From Anniella stebbinsi (lineage: Eukaryota; Chordata; Lepidosauria; Squamata; Anniellidae), in NCBI GenBank assembly GCA_029215795.1, contig JARDYH010000007.1, forward strand, positions 60,814,763 to 60,878,762: DNA of 64,000 bases, written 5' to 3'. This document shows positions 56,101 to 64,000 of the stretch, piece by piece. How positions within the stretch are numbered: the stretch's first letter is position 1; every line of letters starts with the position of its first letter. The translations under genes were made by a program, and so were the position numbers. Under the pieces are notes generated by a model that made no database searches, was not told the origin of the DNA, and saw nothing but the letters and a program-made list of their open reading frames with translations.

Positions 56101-58699
56101 ACGAAGGGCTAAAGTTATCTAGGGAAATGCTGAAAGGCCATATTCTCCCCTATGAGCTTGCCCGTCCTCTGAGTTCTTCTGGGGAGGCCCTTCTCTCAGT
56201 CCCACCAACATCCCAGGTACGCCTGATAGCTATACAAGAGAGGGCCTTCTCTGTGGCTGCTCCGAGGCTCTGGAACTCCCTTCCCAAGGCATCCAGACTG
56301 GCTCCCTCTGTGCTGTGCTGCCAGAGGCAGGCAAAATCTTTTTTATTCCGGCAGGCTTTTCGAAATACTCTGGACCCGTGTTAATGTACGGTTTTGTTTT
56401 GTTTTTAAAATCTGTTACTATTTTTAAAATGTTTTTAATCTTACTGTAGATTTAATTCTATTTTAACTTTTGTAAACTTGTATTTATATGTTTTAATTGT
56501 ACATGTTTTAACTTTGCAAACCGTCTTGAGTCGCAGCTCTGGGAAAAAGGCGGGTAATAAATAAATAAATAATAATAATAATAACAACGATAAATAATTG
56601 CTGAGATAACTTTAGGAGAAGATGGAATAGAGCCGCTTTCCCCAATCTGGTGCCCTCCAGCTGTGTTGGAGTACAACTCCCATACTTGCTGGGGGATGCT
56701 AGGAGTTGCAGTCCAACACAGCTGGAGGGCACCAGATTGGGGAAAGTTGGATAAGAGCAGGGGAAAGGATAGTACCATAAATAGACAGCATCAGTATGTT
56801 TCCATTATTCATTAGTAAGTCTCTCTGAAAAGCAAATCTGTTCTGCATCTCATTAAGCTTCCCAAATGCTCAAAATCAAAACAGGTCCAGCAGGCCTTTG
56901 GGAGAATGCATTTCTGGCTTGCTTGTTGCTGCGACCTGCTATAGAAGCTCCTTTGGGTTTTTTTAAAGCTTGTGTTTGGTAAAAGTAAGTGTCACTGGCT
57001 ATTTGTCATTTGGGACCCCAGGAAGCAACAGGAAATGCTATACAGTTTGCATCACGGATAACTTCCCCCTCCATCCTGTGGCTATCTGTCCTTGCAAAGC
57101 TTGACTGAAACATGCTGGGAATGCAGCGGTGGAGATCTCCAGGGCTCGATCCCAGAAGCCCAGGGCTGGCCTTGCAGTGTCTGATGTTAACAGTGTCTCT
57201 AGGCAGATGCTGAGCACTGTCCTCTCCCTATTTGAGTAATCAGTCCACTCTCACGTATCTGAGATTTAGAGGCAATATTTTGAATGATCTCGCTCTTCTT
57301 TTTTTAATAGGACCTTTGAATAGTTGTGGTATCATTTCTATAAGGAGTCCTTGGAAACCTTCTCAAAGCCCCAAGCACATTTCTCTTTTGCTTCTTCATT
57401 TTATTTTTAAAAACCCCACCTTTCCATTTTAAAACCCACGAGGCAGCTTACAACCCAGTATAAAAACCACAGCATAATGAACAATCAAGCAAAAGTCAAC
57501 AGCAATTCAACAGAGCTAAACAAACAGTGTAAGCAATTACTGTGAATCCATTCCAGACATCATACAAGTCCAGTAAAATGCCAGAACAACACAGCCTTTT
57601 CTTAAAGGGCTTCCTTGGAAAACCATGGGATGGACCCAAGGCACGCATCCCAGCAGTATCAGCAGCACCACCAAAAAGGCCCTACTAGGCGGGGCCTCCT
57701 GCTTTATTTTGGACAGAATAGGCTGTGTGGAGCAGGCCCTTTGAGGAAGACCTTACTATGCAGGTAGGCCTGTGGGAAAAACAGCTCTCTGAATTCAGGG
57801 CCAAGGCCCCTGTATTCCTTGAGGCAAAACAACGACTGCGGTCAATGGTGTATGACTAGCTCTGGAGGCAACCTGGCCCATTAGATCCGTCTGTTTCTCT
57901 GGTGTGGCTTCACCCAGGAAATGTTGACATCCTGTGTCCTGTCCTCTTGGCCAGGATGACATCATAGATGACGTGGACAGCTTCCTTGCGGCCGCCGAGA
58001 CGCTCAAAGAGAGAGGCGCCTACAAGATTTTTGTCATGGCTACCCACGGCCTCCTTTCTTCAGACGCCCCCAGGTTGATAGAGGAGTCTGCGATTGATGA
58101 GGTAAGCAGTTAAACTGAAGCTAGTGTGTTGCGTATGGATGTTTGCTTGGAAGGAAGATTGATTGATTGCATTCATATCCCGCCTTTTTTCCTCCAAGGA
58201 ACCCAAGGCGACATACATAATCCTCCTCCTCCTCTCCATTTTATCCTCGCAAAAACAACCCTGTGAGGTAGGCTGGATTGAGAGTCTGACTGGCCCAAAG
58301 TCACCCAGTGGGTTTACATGGCTGAGTGGGGACTAGAACCTGGACCTCCCGACTCCCAGTTCAACACTCTAGCCGCTACACCACACTGGCTCTGTTGTAG
58401 TCTAAGAGATTTACTTCAATATAAATATGCCAAGTACAGGAGGAGCAGGGGGTTAACAACATGGAATGTATAGCTGTGTGTCTTCTAAAGCTATAAGCAT
58501 ATTTTTTTTTATTTTCACCCCCCCCCCCCAAATCACCAAAAAGACCACAAATTTGCTGAAGCACTGAATTTGGGAGGGTTAGAATTTTTTGCTTCATGCT
58601 AATTGTAGCAATCAACCTGCCTGTGAGAAATGTTCCTCTCTGTTCCTTCTTTCAGCTTTGAGCTTTTGTGGGTTTTGTTTCAGTGGGAGGGGAGAACCC

Positions 58700-58738
<39 letters not shown>

Positions 58739-59064
58739 TACCCGCCTCTCCGTTTGGATCGAGGCGGGGAACAACAGTAAATATAAAAGATGATAAAATA
58801 CATAAAACTGATTAAAAACATGGTGCACCTTATTAAATACCCCATCATTTCCTATCGCAGTGCTTCTGTTGTTCTCTGTCGGATCATGGAACAGCGATTG
58901 CACTTCTAAATTCCACTTGTGTGCTCTGCTTTTATCGCTGCTGTTAAGTCTCTTAAGTTTTGGAAAGGTGGCTTAGAAATGTGTTCAGCAAACAGCCCTT
59001 AACATTAGGTGTTATTTTTTACCCTGTATTATCATTTTTGTAAGCTGCTTTTTAAAATAAATAA

Positions 59065-59099
<35 letters not shown>

Positions 59100-60093
59100 G
59101 TGGGATACAGAAGTATTTAAAATATAGCAACGGCATCAAAATATCTAAAAAACCAGCAATAAAAAGCAACGGGCAGCGTGGGTAAAGCAAATAGAAACAG
59201 AGCAGCCCAGCCCAGCTTCTCCAGAGACCTTGAAAATCCAGATTTTGACAAGGTTTCAAAACAACATGCCTATAAACAAGCATTTCCTCGCTTCCTCCTG
59301 CCAGGATGCCCTTCCTAGCTGGGCCTTTGGGTTTTCTCAAGCAAATGCAAAATGGGCCCTCTCCGGCCGGCCTGAAAGTGCCTGAGCTAGGCTAGCTGTT
59401 GATTCCCCTGCTGCTGATCCATTAGGCTTCCAGTACTTGTATCCTGCCCTTACTCCGAGAAGGTCAGGGGACTCTACATGGGGCGGAGGGTGAGGGCCAG
59501 TGCAATTGTTAACGCTTTAGTCTTACAATAGCCCTGCGAGGTTGGTCCGGCTGAGTGTGTTGTGGCTTGTGCCCAGCCACTCCAGTGGTGGTGAGCTCTG
59601 TGGCTGAGTAGGAATTTGAACTCAGGTCTTCCTGCGCCAAGTCTAATACTCTACCCTACACTGGCTCTCTGGTCAATTGCTGTTGAGGCCTTGCCTGCTC
59701 CCCCCTCACACCCAACACAAAGCAAAGTGGAGGATATCTACAAAACCTTCCTGTTCCTGATTCCCCACATAGTTCATTGCTAGGATAAGTGGAGCTATGA
59801 GGAAGGTGGATTATCTTTTTTGGGCAAGCTTCTTTTAAATTAAAACACCCACACCAAAAACTGTTGCGAGACCCTGAAGTGGTAGGGTTGATATTGCAGC
59901 TCAACTTCTTACCTCTTTTGCTCTTCCTCTCCAGGTGGTGGTCACCAACACTATTCCTCACGAGATACAAAAGCTGCAGTGCCCCAAAATTAAGACTGTA
60001 GATATCAGTATGATCCTGTCAGAGGCCATTCGCAGGATCCACAACGGGGAGTCCATGTCGTACCTTTTCAGAAACATAGGACTGGATGACTGA
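44074..60093 (+). CDS. PRPSAP2: PRPSAP2, PRPP synthetase-associated protein 2 (ten coding exons)
   Basis: Non-catalytic homologue of ribose-phosphate pyrophosphokinase that joins PRPS1/2 in a large cytosolic complex and tempers PRPP synthesis. Coding exons: 44074-44192, 46070-46122, 48225-48291, 50566-50738, 51293-51408, 51906-51961, 52819-52967, 54443-54513, 57955-58101, 59935-60093. All introns are GT-AG, phases agree, and the product is 369 residues, the same length as human PRPSAP2. Marks of the associated-protein subgroup are the insertion with LVDGRHSPP between [16 protein letters not shown] and [13 protein letters not shown], and [12 protein letters not shown] in the PRPP-loop position. 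MFCV at the start matches the long PRPSAP2 form and excludes PRPSAP1. Promoter is a CpG island at 36.3-36.6 kb. No frame break seen. Confidence 0.97.
44193..46069 (+). other. PRPSAP2 intron 2 contents
   Basis: An L3/CR1 fragment lies at 44690-44785. The remainder is not recognised and carries no coding signal. Confidence 0.5.
44690..44785 (+). mobile_element. L3/CR1-type LINE 3' terminus
   Basis: CTGGTTGGCCACAGCATGAA, GGACTAGATGGACCCTCGGT, tail CTTGTGTTCTTAA. Confidence 0.8.
46070..46122 (+). CDS. PRPSAP2: PRPSAP2 coding exon 2 (residues 40-58)
   Basis: A 53-base exon reading [17 protein letters not shown], bounded by a TTGTGCAG acceptor and a GTAAGG donor. Too short to show as a long frame, but phase and sequence fit exactly. 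Confidence 0.95.
46228..46845 (-). mobile_element. L2-like LINE, C-terminal ORF2 fragment
   Basis: Minus-strand translation has [34 protein letters not shown], then [20 protein letters not shown] and LFRQAYP, the conserved C-terminus of L2/Rex-type LINE ORF2. The 3' tail (CCCCGCCTCAATCCGGAGG on that strand) follows. One frame stays open for 198 codons but it is only a fragment. Confidence 0.85.
47125..47320 (-). repeat. tRNA-derived SINE, family A, full length
   Basis: Read on the minus strand: A-box-like GTGGCTCAGTGTCAGAGCAC, B box CGGGTTTGATCCCC, and the tail with GACTCAGTATGAGGCAGCTT. Best copy of this family. Confidence 0.8.
47762..48050 (+). repeat. hAT-like MITE copy
   Basis: Starts ATCAGGGGTATCGAACCTCT, then GATTTGGCCCTCCGGAG; ends CTGAAATTGAATTTGGCCC. 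Located in PRPSAP2 intron 3. Confidence 0.6.
48225..48291 (+). CDS. PRPSAP2: PRPSAP2 coding exon 3 (residues 58-80)
   Basis: 67 bases reading [29 protein letters not shown] acceptor and GTGAGT donor. Confidence 0.95.
48745..48992 (-). repeat. Sauria-like tRNA SINE, family B, full length
   Basis: Reversed tail GCATTTATATCCTCCCTCTT and TCCAAGGAACCCAAGGCGG, body TGGCCCAAAGTCGCCCAGTG, head ending TTTAGCCACTACACCACATT. Confidence 0.88.
49027..49105 (+). repeat. hAT-like MITE end
   Basis: GAGCAGGGGTACCGAAATTC then GGGGCCAAATCC: one end of the family, truncated. Confidence 0.45.
49113..49645 (-). mobile_element. L3/CR1-type LINE 3' fragment
   Basis: Reversed relative of 9262-9690: begins ATAAGAACATAGGAAGTGTC, includes CATGTTCCCCAGCAACTGGT and GTGTGAAGAAGTCCTTCCTT, and continues to GCATTTGTTCTCCAGAATAA. 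The longest copy of this family here. Confidence 0.85.
49940..50215 (-). mobile_element. L2-like LINE 3' fragment
   Basis: Reversed tail TTACATTTTTATACTGCCCA, AGCCGAGGCTCTCTGGGCAG, then coding remnant with AACTGCACGAGGGAGGG, the reverse of an LPRAVW-like segment. Confidence 0.7.
50566..50738 (+). CDS. PRPSAP2: PRPSAP2 coding exon 4 (residues 80-138)
   Basis: Encodes [20 protein letters not shown], then [20 protein letters not shown] and [12 protein letters not shown], the nucleotide-binding half of the first PRPP-synthetase fold. CATTGCAG acceptor, GTAAGA donor. Confidence 0.97.
50925..51065 (+). repeat. tRNA-derived SINE, family A
   Basis: Head GCTGTAGCTCGGTGGCAAAG with an A-box-like sequence; TGAAACCCTGGAGAGCCATT and ATGGACCAAGGGTCTGTCTT in the body. 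B box lost to a deletion. Confidence 0.7.
51293..51408 (+). CDS. PRPSAP2: PRPSAP2 coding exon 5 (residues 138-176)
   Basis: Encodes [20 protein letters not shown] and [25 protein letters not shown] acceptor, GTGAGC donor. Confidence 0.96.
51906..51961 (+). CDS. PRPSAP2: PRPSAP2 coding exon 6 (residues 177-195)
   Basis: 56 bases reading [26 protein letters not shown] acceptor, GTGGGT donor. Confidence 0.95.
52130..52265 (-). repeat. (TTTA)n microsatellite with LINE tail
   Basis: (TTTA)n across about 52135-52190, then AATCTGCCCAATAAAATACA and GGGTGGATTACAACA, the reversed end of an L2-like LINE. Confidence 0.7.
52819..52967 (+). CDS. PRPSAP2: PRPSAP2 coding exon 7 (residues 195-245)
   Basis: Encodes [20 protein letters not shown], then [20 protein letters not shown], the insertion that distinguishes associated proteins from catalytic PRPS. 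GCCTTTAG acceptor, GTAAGT donor. Confidence 0.96.
53105..53577 (+). mobile_element. L2-like LINE 3' end
   Basis: Translation reads [12 protein letters not shown] and [20 protein letters not shown], the conserved ORF2 C-terminus, followed by an A/T-rich 3' UTR and the tail AACCGCCCAGAGAGCTTGGG ... AATAAATAAG. In PRPSAP2 intron 8, sense orientation. Confidence 0.88.
54443..54513 (+). CDS. PRPSAP2: PRPSAP2 coding exon 8 (residues 245-268)
   Basis: 71 bases reading [20 protein letters not shown] then IIV. AAACCAG acceptor, GTATGT donor. Confidence 0.95.
56118..56575 (+). mobile_element. L2-like LINE 3' end
   Basis: [20 protein letters not shown] and [20 protein letters not shown] in one frame, LFRQAF at its end, then an A/T-rich 3' UTR ending GGCGGGTAATAAATAAATAA. 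A second subfamily from 53105. Confidence 0.87.
56636..56746. repeat. Hairpin MITE family H1, nearly perfect palindrome
   Basis: The outer 35 bases of each arm are exact inverted copies (CTTTCCCCAATCTGGTGCCC ... at the left), and about 43 of 46 arm bases pair overall, around a loop of under 20 bases. The best-preserved copy in the window. Confidence 0.92.
57405..57720 (-). repeat. LINE 3' fragment, diverged
   Basis: Reversed LINE-like tail: ACCCCACCTTTCCATTTTAA, GAGGCAGCTTACAACCCAGT, then a degraded interior with CACCAAAAAGGCCCTAC. Confidence 0.45.
57955..58101 (+). CDS. PRPSAP2: PRPSAP2 coding exon 9 (residues 269-317)
   Basis: Begins [20 protein letters not shown], the PRPP-loop region as modified in associated proteins, then [26 protein letters not shown] acceptor, GTAAGC donor. 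Confidence 0.97.
58155..58396 (-). repeat. Sauria-like tRNA SINE, family B, full length
   Basis: Tail TTGCATTCATATCCCGCCTT and CCAAGGAACCCAAGGCGACA; body TGGCCCAAAGTCACCCAGTG; head ending TAGCCGCTACACCACACTGG. In PRPSAP2 intron 10. Confidence 0.9.
58697..58736. repeat. (ATC)n microsatellite
   Basis: About twelve CAT/ATC units. It directly precedes a LINE tail (GCCTCTCCGTTTGGATCGAG, 58742 on), the same tail as at 46228. Histidine, serine or methionine runs in translation are artefacts. Confidence 0.95.
59060..59100. repeat. (AAT)n microsatellite with LINE tail
   Basis: AATAAT repeats after AAGCTGCTTTTTAAAATAAA. Confidence 0.85.
59410..59672 (-). repeat. Diverged tRNA SINE, family B type
   Basis: Reversed body with CCCTGCGAGGTTGGTCCGGC, AGGAATTTGAACTCAGGTCT (B-box region) and ACTCTACCCTACACTGGCTC. 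More diverged than the other copies. Confidence 0.7.
59935..60093 (+). CDS. PRPSAP2: PRPSAP2 terminal coding exon (residues 318-369 and stop)
   Basis: Reads [20 protein letters not shown] to the C-terminus FRNIGLDD, then TGA at 60091-60093. CTCTCCAG acceptor. Confidence 0.97.
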   Translation: MVVTNTIPHEIQKLQCPKIKTVDISMILSEAIRRIHNGESMSYLFRNIGLDD

Positions 60094-61100
60094 TCGCTTT
60101 TTGGGAGGCTTCAAGAAGAAGAAAATATTTTCAGGGGCCAAACTGGACATGTACAGAAACCGAACTGTGAAGAAACATCGTGGCTTGAACTTTGTATGTC
60201 AGTGGAACCCATTTTGTTTAATTGCTGCCCCCCCCTCCCCTCCCCCATGGTTCAATTTCATAGACGAAAATTTCAGAGAGATTTTCTTTGCCATTTTTGA
60301 GAAAAACGGACTTTATTCCCCCCCCCCCCCAAAAAAAAACCCAAAAAAGTTTTTTTTTAAAAGTCTCGTCACCGTTAGATTAGCTGCACCATTTATTAAG
60401 GGCACATCCCTTGGGAAAATCTCCTGCACAAGCCTCATTGTAGTGAGTTACATTGTGCAAGAGCCCCTGCTTCTGTTCATGCCCCCTCCTTGAGGACTGG
60501 GTGGTGGTGACCAGGAGAGGTATTGCATGACCTTCGAAGAGGAATTGCCTCCCTGGGGCGATGATGTGGAATCATTCTCTCCTGGTCAGACATGTAGGGC
60601 CTTCCCAGATCTCATCTGCCTGTAAGCAAAAATTATAGCTTCGCACCCTATAGAAACTCAGTTATCACGAAAGCAAAGAAGGACCATTGGTGTGGTACAA
60701 ATACCGTCTTCGGTTTCTTGCCTTGTGCAACTCCTGGTTGGATGGGGCTTATGCGAAAGAATGCCCTAGAAGATGGTGCCCCAAGAGTGCAACACACTCG
60801 CACGCACTGGAGGTTGTGGGTCCGAAGTGTAACATGCCTTCTCCCCCCCCCCCCGCCCCCAACAAAGAGCAGCTTGCTTACGAGTGCTTCAAAGGATTAA
60901 TAATATAAAAAGTAGCTACTGTATAGAATTTGCATCTGACAAGCCAAAACAACGACAACACTCCCCCCGAAGGTTGCACTGTCGTACGCAGTTCAGTGAC
61001 ATTTTTTTGTAGAAGTGCTTTTATAGGAAAAGCATATGGAATATGCACTGGTATTTATTTTCTGCAACAAGAAGAATAAAAGATTTTGGTTTTGTGTGAG
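60094..61100 (+). other. PRPSAP2: PRPSAP2 3' UTR
   Basis: About 1 kb after the TGA, ending just past AATAAA at 61075-61080. Contains C13 followed by A9 at 60318-60339 and C12 at 60843-60854. Confidence 0.75.
61075..61080 (+). promoter_or_regulatory. PRPSAP2: PRPSAP2 poly(A) signal
   Basis: AATAAA followed within 30 bases by a GT-rich stretch (TTTTGGTTTTGTGTGAG). Confidence 0.75.
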
Positions 61101-61194
61101 CTTCTTAGGAAACGTTTGTTCAGCGGTTGTGTTGTTCTTTGCTAGGCTGAACAATTCCCTTGTGGGAGATGCACATGTGTCCATCCCTTTTGTT

Positions 61195-61760
61195 TTGTTT
61201 TAACCACCCTAAATAATTTGGTGTTGTCAGAAAACTGCTCACTCCTAACTCGAGAGAGCATTTCTGAAGAAGTTAAAAAGCATTTCCCCATTACAGACTC
61301 TTAGGGGACATCACTGTTCACATCCCATTTATTCTTGGACTGACCACTTATTCCTTCTCACTGTTTTCTGCTGTTCAACCAGTTACCAATCCATAAGAGG
61401 ACTTCTTCTCTTATCCCACGACCACTAAGGTTGCTCAGGAATCTTTGGCGAGGGACTTTCCCAAAAACTCTTTTGAAAGTCCAAATAAACAACATCTACC
61501 GGATATCCCTCTCCATGTGTTTGCAGAAGCCACCTTGATTCTTTTTCTACAGGGTTTGAAAACATGCTTGATAATTTTATATTTAACAATATGCTTGATA
61601 AAACGCTTGATAATTTTACCTTTAATAATGCTTTCCACCAGTTTACCTGGAACAGACAGTGAGCTAAGTAGCCTGTAATTTCCTGAATCCCTTTCTAAAA
61701 ACGGGTGCTACCTTGACCACTCTCAGACTGCAGTCCTTTGGTACAGAGGCCAATCTTTGG
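61195..61760 (-). repeat. Old interspersed repeat, probably a CR1-clade LINE 3' region
   Basis: Segments such as AGTTACCAATCCATAAGAGG, CTTTTGAAAGTCCAAATAAA and TTTACCTGGAACAGACAGTG resemble a repeat spread across amniote genomes. I cannot classify it further; orientation is uncertain. Confidence 0.5.
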
Positions 61761-61766
61761 GATTCA

Positions 61767-61780
61767 CCCCCCCCCCCCCC
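61767..61780. repeat. (C)14 homopolymer
   Basis: Fourteen consecutive C within the old repeat region. Confidence 0.95.
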
Positions 61781-62274
61781 GGAGTCCCATCCAGATTGGT
61801 TCCCGAGTGCTTACTTTTGGTAAGGAAGCACAGCTGCTTGCTATGTATTAAAGTAGGGGTGGGCAGAAGGGAGATCTTTATCCACTGGGAGATCTTTGCG
61901 TGATTTGTAGTGGATCCATCAGGGTTTCAACAAAAAGGCTTTCTTCCTTCTTTTTTTCTAAATTAGGTGGCTGAAACGAAGGAAGCAGGGAGGGAAATCG
62001 TCAGTGGATGTGCGTGTGACAGGGCTCAGTGCTGGAATTGAAAACAAATCCCTGGACAGAGCAGGTCCTCAGTGGCATCATGTCCCTTAATTCTAAGCAT
62101 CTCTGTCTCTCTCTCCCCACATTTTCACATCTGGCTCCAGTTTGCAGACTTCAGGATCCTAGTAAAGCAACAACAAAGTAGATCCTGCAACGGACCACTG
62201 TTCCATCTAGTACAATATATGGATTGGCAGCAGCTCTCCAGAGTCCTGGGTGGTTTTTTTTCCAAACCCTACCT

Positions 62275-62437
62275 GAAGAGGGAGGTCGTGGGCTCTCCCA
62301 CCCTAGAGACCTCCAAGATGCAGCTTGGACAGCCATCTGTCAGGGATGCTTTAAGGTGGATTCCTGCACTGAGCAGGGGGTTGGACTAGATGGCCTTAGA
62401 GGCCCCTTCCCACTCTGCTGTTCTGTGATTCTATGCC
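62275..62437 (+). mobile_element. CR1 LINE 3' end
   Basis: GGGTTGGACTAGATGGCCTT, AGGCCCCTTCCCACTCTG, tail TTCTGTGATTCTATG. Closely related to 7745-7955. Confidence 0.88.
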
Positions 62438-62439
62438 TG

Positions 62440-63690
62440 GGCTAGAACTTGGATGGTTCTGCATGCAAAGCAGCTGCTCTAGTACTGAACTGTGGCATTG
62501 CAGGCGTTTCTGTTTTGCCTTTGGACCAAATGGCGGGCCTTAATCGTAATGAGAGCCTGAAAAGTGAACAAATTACCTTCCCGGGTTCCTTGCCTCCCCG
62601 TTCCCTGCGCTTCTCTTGCTGTTTACTTTATGCTTTTGCTTTAAAGCAGGTGAGCATCTTGCGGCCCTCGGGATGTCTTGGCCGCTAAGTCAGCCACCCC
62701 TGCTGTAAAAGGTGTTTGCTTTCCTTAATGTTCGTTACCCGAGGGAGAAGATCCATGTGCTCCGTTGGGTTCTTCTGGTATCTCACACCTTTCCATACTT
62801 GAAACTCGCTCTTCTCCCTCCGCTCACTGAAGTTGTTTCACTAGAAAGCCTGCTGAAATAACCTTTTCAAAGCATCTCACACTGGGGCCTGAGTCATCGC
62901 CACCTGAGAGCGATGGGCTGGAATTTGAGACCTCTGGTCTTGAGCAATACATAGGCCTACAGTGTGGTGGGGTTGAAAAACGGTGTTGCAGGGTTACGCT
63001 TTAACGGGAGCGGCTTGTTAAGCAGTTCCACTAGCGGACGAAAAGGTTCACACATTAACAAAGAGGGTTAGTGTTTGGAAGGGAGGGCAGGCGAGTGAGC
63101 ATACAAAGGACTCATTGGAAGGGGAAATAGTTACAGAAATTGCAATGTGTGTTCTCCATAACAAGGATCTTTACTTTTCGAAAACAAAACCATTTGTGGA
63201 TTGCAGGTTGGAGTGCATGTGAAAAGGTCCGGCTATGAACTGTCGAAAGGGCAGCCTTTCCTCACCCAGAAGACATGAGTAAATGCCTGTCAGTGGAATA
63301 TTTTCTGTTGATTTCACATTGGATTTGTGTAAATTGTGCCCCCTCACAGCCCCCCCTCCCGGTTTAGGAAGAGCTGTTGCTTTGCTCTAGGGCACCTTTC
63401 CCTATTCTGCTGGCCTATAGGTGTGTTGGATTGCAACTTGTATCCAGCGTATCTGGAGGCTTCCAGGTTATGAAGCCTCCAGATATGTTTTAGAGGGGTC
63501 ACAGACGTTGTATTCTACTCTCTAACGCCAGGGCTGGATTATTGCCCTGAGCTGCATTCATATGATTGTTGGAGTTTTGCCAGATGGTGCATAGTTGAGG
63601 GATGGGGGAGGGGAAAAGACAATAGGTTTAGGTGCGAAGGCCAGTCTCAGAGATTTTGAGGAACTGTCCTAGAACATCCGAATAGGAACA
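62440..63690. other. Intergenic DNA, nothing recognised except an H1-like half hairpin
   Basis: No gene and no clear repeat, apart from sequence near 63395-63500 (GGATTGCAACTTGTATCCAG, ATCTGGAGGCTTCC) that recalls family H1. Confidence 0.45.
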
Positions 63691-63699
63691 GAAAGAAAC

Positions 63700-63805
63700 C
63701 AAACTCCAGAAGGAAGCTTTCCTCCAATATCAGAGGCAGTAGGCCTATGCACACCAGTTGCTGGGGAACGTGGGTGGGAGCGTTATGCTCTTGCACTCAT
63801 GTGCT
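63700..63805 (+). mobile_element. L3/CR1-type LINE fragment
   Basis: ATATCAGAGGCAGTAGGCCT, CACCAGTTGCTGGGGAACGT; cut off by the SINE that follows. Confidence 0.75.
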
Positions 63806-63990
63806 TTATTTATTTATTTTTATGATTGCATTTTTATCCTGCCTTTTTTCCTCCAAGAAACCCAAGGTGGTGTACATAATCCTTCTCCTCCCTATTTTTA
63901 TCCTCACAACAACAGCCCTGTGGGGTAGGTTGGGCTGAGAGTCTGTGCCTGGCCCAAAGTCACCCAGTGGGTTTCCATGACTACATGGAC
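63806..63990 (-). repeat. Sauria-like tRNA SINE, family B, cut near the window end
   Basis: Reversed tail TTATTTATTTTTATGATTGC, AAGAAACCCAAGGTGGTGTA, body TGGCCCAAAGTCACCCAGTG. The tRNA-like head is missing or diverged before the window end. Confidence 0.82.
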
Positions 63991-64000
63991 CCTTGTTCTG

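Larger units (their letters stand above)
54514..57954 (+). other. PRPSAP2 intron 9 contents
   Basis: Contains an L2-like LINE (56118-56575), a complete hairpin MITE (56636-56746) and a LINE fragment (57405-57720). 54,550-56,100 shows no repeat I recognise beyond a LINE-like tail near 54,830-55,130. Confidence 0.5.

Noticed and set aside
58589..58903. Frames with His, Ser or Met runs
   Set aside because: They come from the (ATC)n microsatellite.

Overview
This is vertebrate nuclear DNA, most likely from a squamate reptile. The genes are split by GT-AG introns and match vertebrate orthologues. The non-coding space is filled with CR1/L3-type and L2-type LINE fragments, tRNA-derived SINEs of the Sauria type, and short hairpin or hAT-like MITEs. 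The squamate assignment is inference from this repeat mix; no species is claimed.

Layout. (1) 1-5.3 kb is non-coding and probably includes the 3' UTR of a plus-strand neighbour (SMCR8 by synteny, unproven). (2) 5.3-21.4 kb is SHMT1 on the minus strand: eleven coding exons encode a complete 486-residue cytosolic serine hydroxymethyltransferase, with a likely untranslated first exon in a GC-rich CCAAT promoter near 21.4 kb. (3) 24.4-25.9 kb holds a single-exon class A GPCR of the chemerin/formyl-peptide receptor group, plus strand, 356 residues, with its own poly(A) signal. (4) 28,139-35,495 is an endogenous retrovirus with two 533-bp LTRs that look identical, a TAAT target duplication and a tRNA-Arg primer site. 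Its gag and pol are broken in many places, the reverse transcriptase core is gone, and its env frame is interrupted by one stop. (5) 35.75-36.30 kb is an 83-bp-period minisatellite that places GC boxes directly upstream of (6) PRPSAP2, plus strand, 36.4-61.1 kb: a CpG-island non-coding exon and ten coding exons giving 369 residues. (7) 61.1-64 kb is repeat-rich intergenic DNA.

SHMT1 supplies one-carbon units from serine, and PRPSAP2 is a non-catalytic partner of PRPP synthetase. Both serve nucleotide synthesis, but nothing in the sequence shows co-regulation. The receptor and the provirus are later or lineage-specific occupants of the gap between them.

The most unusual features are the structurally young but heavily defective provirus with an avian-leukosis-like env ectodomain on a gamma-like pol, its 3' LTR less than 1 kb upstream of PRPSAP2, and the GC-box minisatellite between them. 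I found no bacterial-type system, CRISPR array or rRNA/tRNA gene.
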